Of a DNA stretch of 7,136 bases, positions 6,592 to 7,136 are shown piece by piece (within the stretch, counting starts at the first letter, position 1; every line of letters begins with the position of its first letter). Source of the DNA: Rhodospirillales bacterium (GTDB lineage Bacteria; Pseudomonadota; Alphaproteobacteria; Rhodospirillales; Casp-alpha2); assembly GCA_028282185.1 (NCBI GenBank), contig JANQIJ010000223.1:1-7136 (forward strand), in the 5' to 3' direction. Both the position numbers and the translations under genes were made by a program. A model generated the notes under the pieces. It was given only the letters and a program-made list of their open reading frames with translations. It had not been told where the DNA came from and ran no database searches.

Positions 6592-7136
6592 TCAGCCGCT
6601 CCGGGCCGACGCGTAACCGATGTCTTCAAGCGCTTCCGTGATCTCGTCGAGAATCACCGGGTCGTCGATCGTCGCCGGCATCTTCCATTCCCGATTGTCA
6701 GCGATCTTCTGCATGGTGCCGCGCAGGATCTTGCCCGACCGGGTCTTCGGCAGGCGAACGACGACCGTTGCCTGCTTGAACGCCGCGACCGGGCCGATCT
6801 TGTCACGGACCAATTGGACGACTTCGGAGATGACCTCATCGGCGCCTTTGGTCACCCCCGCCTTGAGGACCAGGAAGCCGACCGGCAGCTGGCCCTTCAT
6901 CTGGTCCTCGACGCCGACCACCGCGCATTCGGCGACATCGGGATGGGAAGCGAGCACCTCCTCCATCCCACCGGTGGACAGACGATGACCGGCGACGTTG
7001 ATGATGTCGTCGGTCCGCCCCATGATCGAGATATAGCCCTCTTCATCGATCATCCCGGCGTCGGAGGTCGAGTAATAGCCGGGAAACTCCTCAAGATAGG
7101 CCGAACGGAAGCGGTCGTCCGCGTTCCAAAGGGTGG
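6592..7136 (-). CDS. prpE: Propionyl-CoA synthetase-like acyl-CoA ligase, C-terminal part (5' end outside window)
   Basis: The frame is open to the window edge. About 180 C-terminal residues are visible, out of roughly 630 expected for this family; the ATG at 7053 is internal. The fragment starts TLWNADDRFRSAYLEEFPGY, continues through the STSDAG motif, the hinge and A8 motif GRTDDIINVAGHRLSTGGMEEV, and ends with the A10 motif PKTRSGKILRG, whose lysine (codon 6730-6732) is the catalytic, and in many relatives acetylated, residue of acetyl/propionyl-CoA synthetases. The phrases FPGYY, LPKTRSGKILRGTMQKIAD and PATIDDPVILDEI match PrpE better than Acs by recall. The reaction is ATP-dependent activation of a short-chain acid, via an acyl-adenylate, to its CoA thioester. 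It is the first visible gene of the minus-strand cluster. The specificity pocket lies outside the window, so acetate, propionate or another short acid remain possible. Confidence 0.88.
   Translation of the reverse strand, partial: TLWNADDRFRSAYLEEFPGYYSTSDAGMIDEEGYISIMGRTDDIINVAGHRLSTGGMEEVLASHPDVAECAVVGVEDQMKGQLPVGFLVLKAGVTKGADEVISEVVQLVRDKIGPVAAFKQATVVVRLPKTRSGKILRGTMQKIADNREWKMPATIDDPVILDEITEALEDIGYASARSG

Noticed and set aside
1..7136. Searched for tRNA or rRNA genes, CRISPR arrays, insertion sequences, attachment sites and riboswitches
   Set aside because: No cloverleaf-like segment, repeat-spacer array, transposase motif, terminal inverted repeats or known riboswitch core was apparent; nearly all the sequence is covered by supported genes.

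Overview
The window is GC-rich, densely coding DNA from what is most likely an alphaproteobacterium. The main reason is the gene at the left edge, which belongs to the DUF1013/TrcR family of cell-cycle regulators, a family I know only from Alphaproteobacteria. Use of GTG and TTG starts, strong GGAGG-type ribosome binding sites and short intergenic gaps fit. A Rhodospirillales-like genome is my guess, not something the sequence proves.

Layout: the C-terminal part of a trcR-like gene enters from the left on the plus strand and stops at 596. After a 45-base convergent junction, everything to the right edge lies on the minus strand. In transcription order (right to left) these are the C-terminal end of a propionyl-CoA synthetase-like ligase (prpE-like, cut by the edge), an SDR oxidoreductase, a non-acylating aldehyde dehydrogenase of the succinate-semialdehyde dehydrogenase type, a fold-type I aminotransferase of the unusual aspartate aminotransferase subgroup Ic, a class III (CaiB/BaiF) CoA-transferase, and a two-domain VOC metalloprotein whose C-terminal half looks like methylmalonyl-CoA epimerase. 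Gaps are 32, 112, 51 and about 100 bases, and the last pair overlaps by ATGA, so at least that pair is translationally coupled. The gaps of 112 and 100 bases could hold internal promoters.

How they may work together (inference): an alcohol or amino compound could be oxidised or transaminated to an aldehyde or oxo acid (SDR, aminotransferase), the aldehyde oxidised to a free acid (ALDH), the acid activated to a CoA thioester (PrpE-like ligase or CaiB-type transferase), and the thioester rearranged by the VOC protein. No gene fixes the substrate, and the genes could also be independent. There are no RNA genes, mobile elements, CRISPR arrays or stretches above 300 bases without a gene. I found no clearly new biological system; the least explained item is the CoA-transferase/VOC pair and its pathway.
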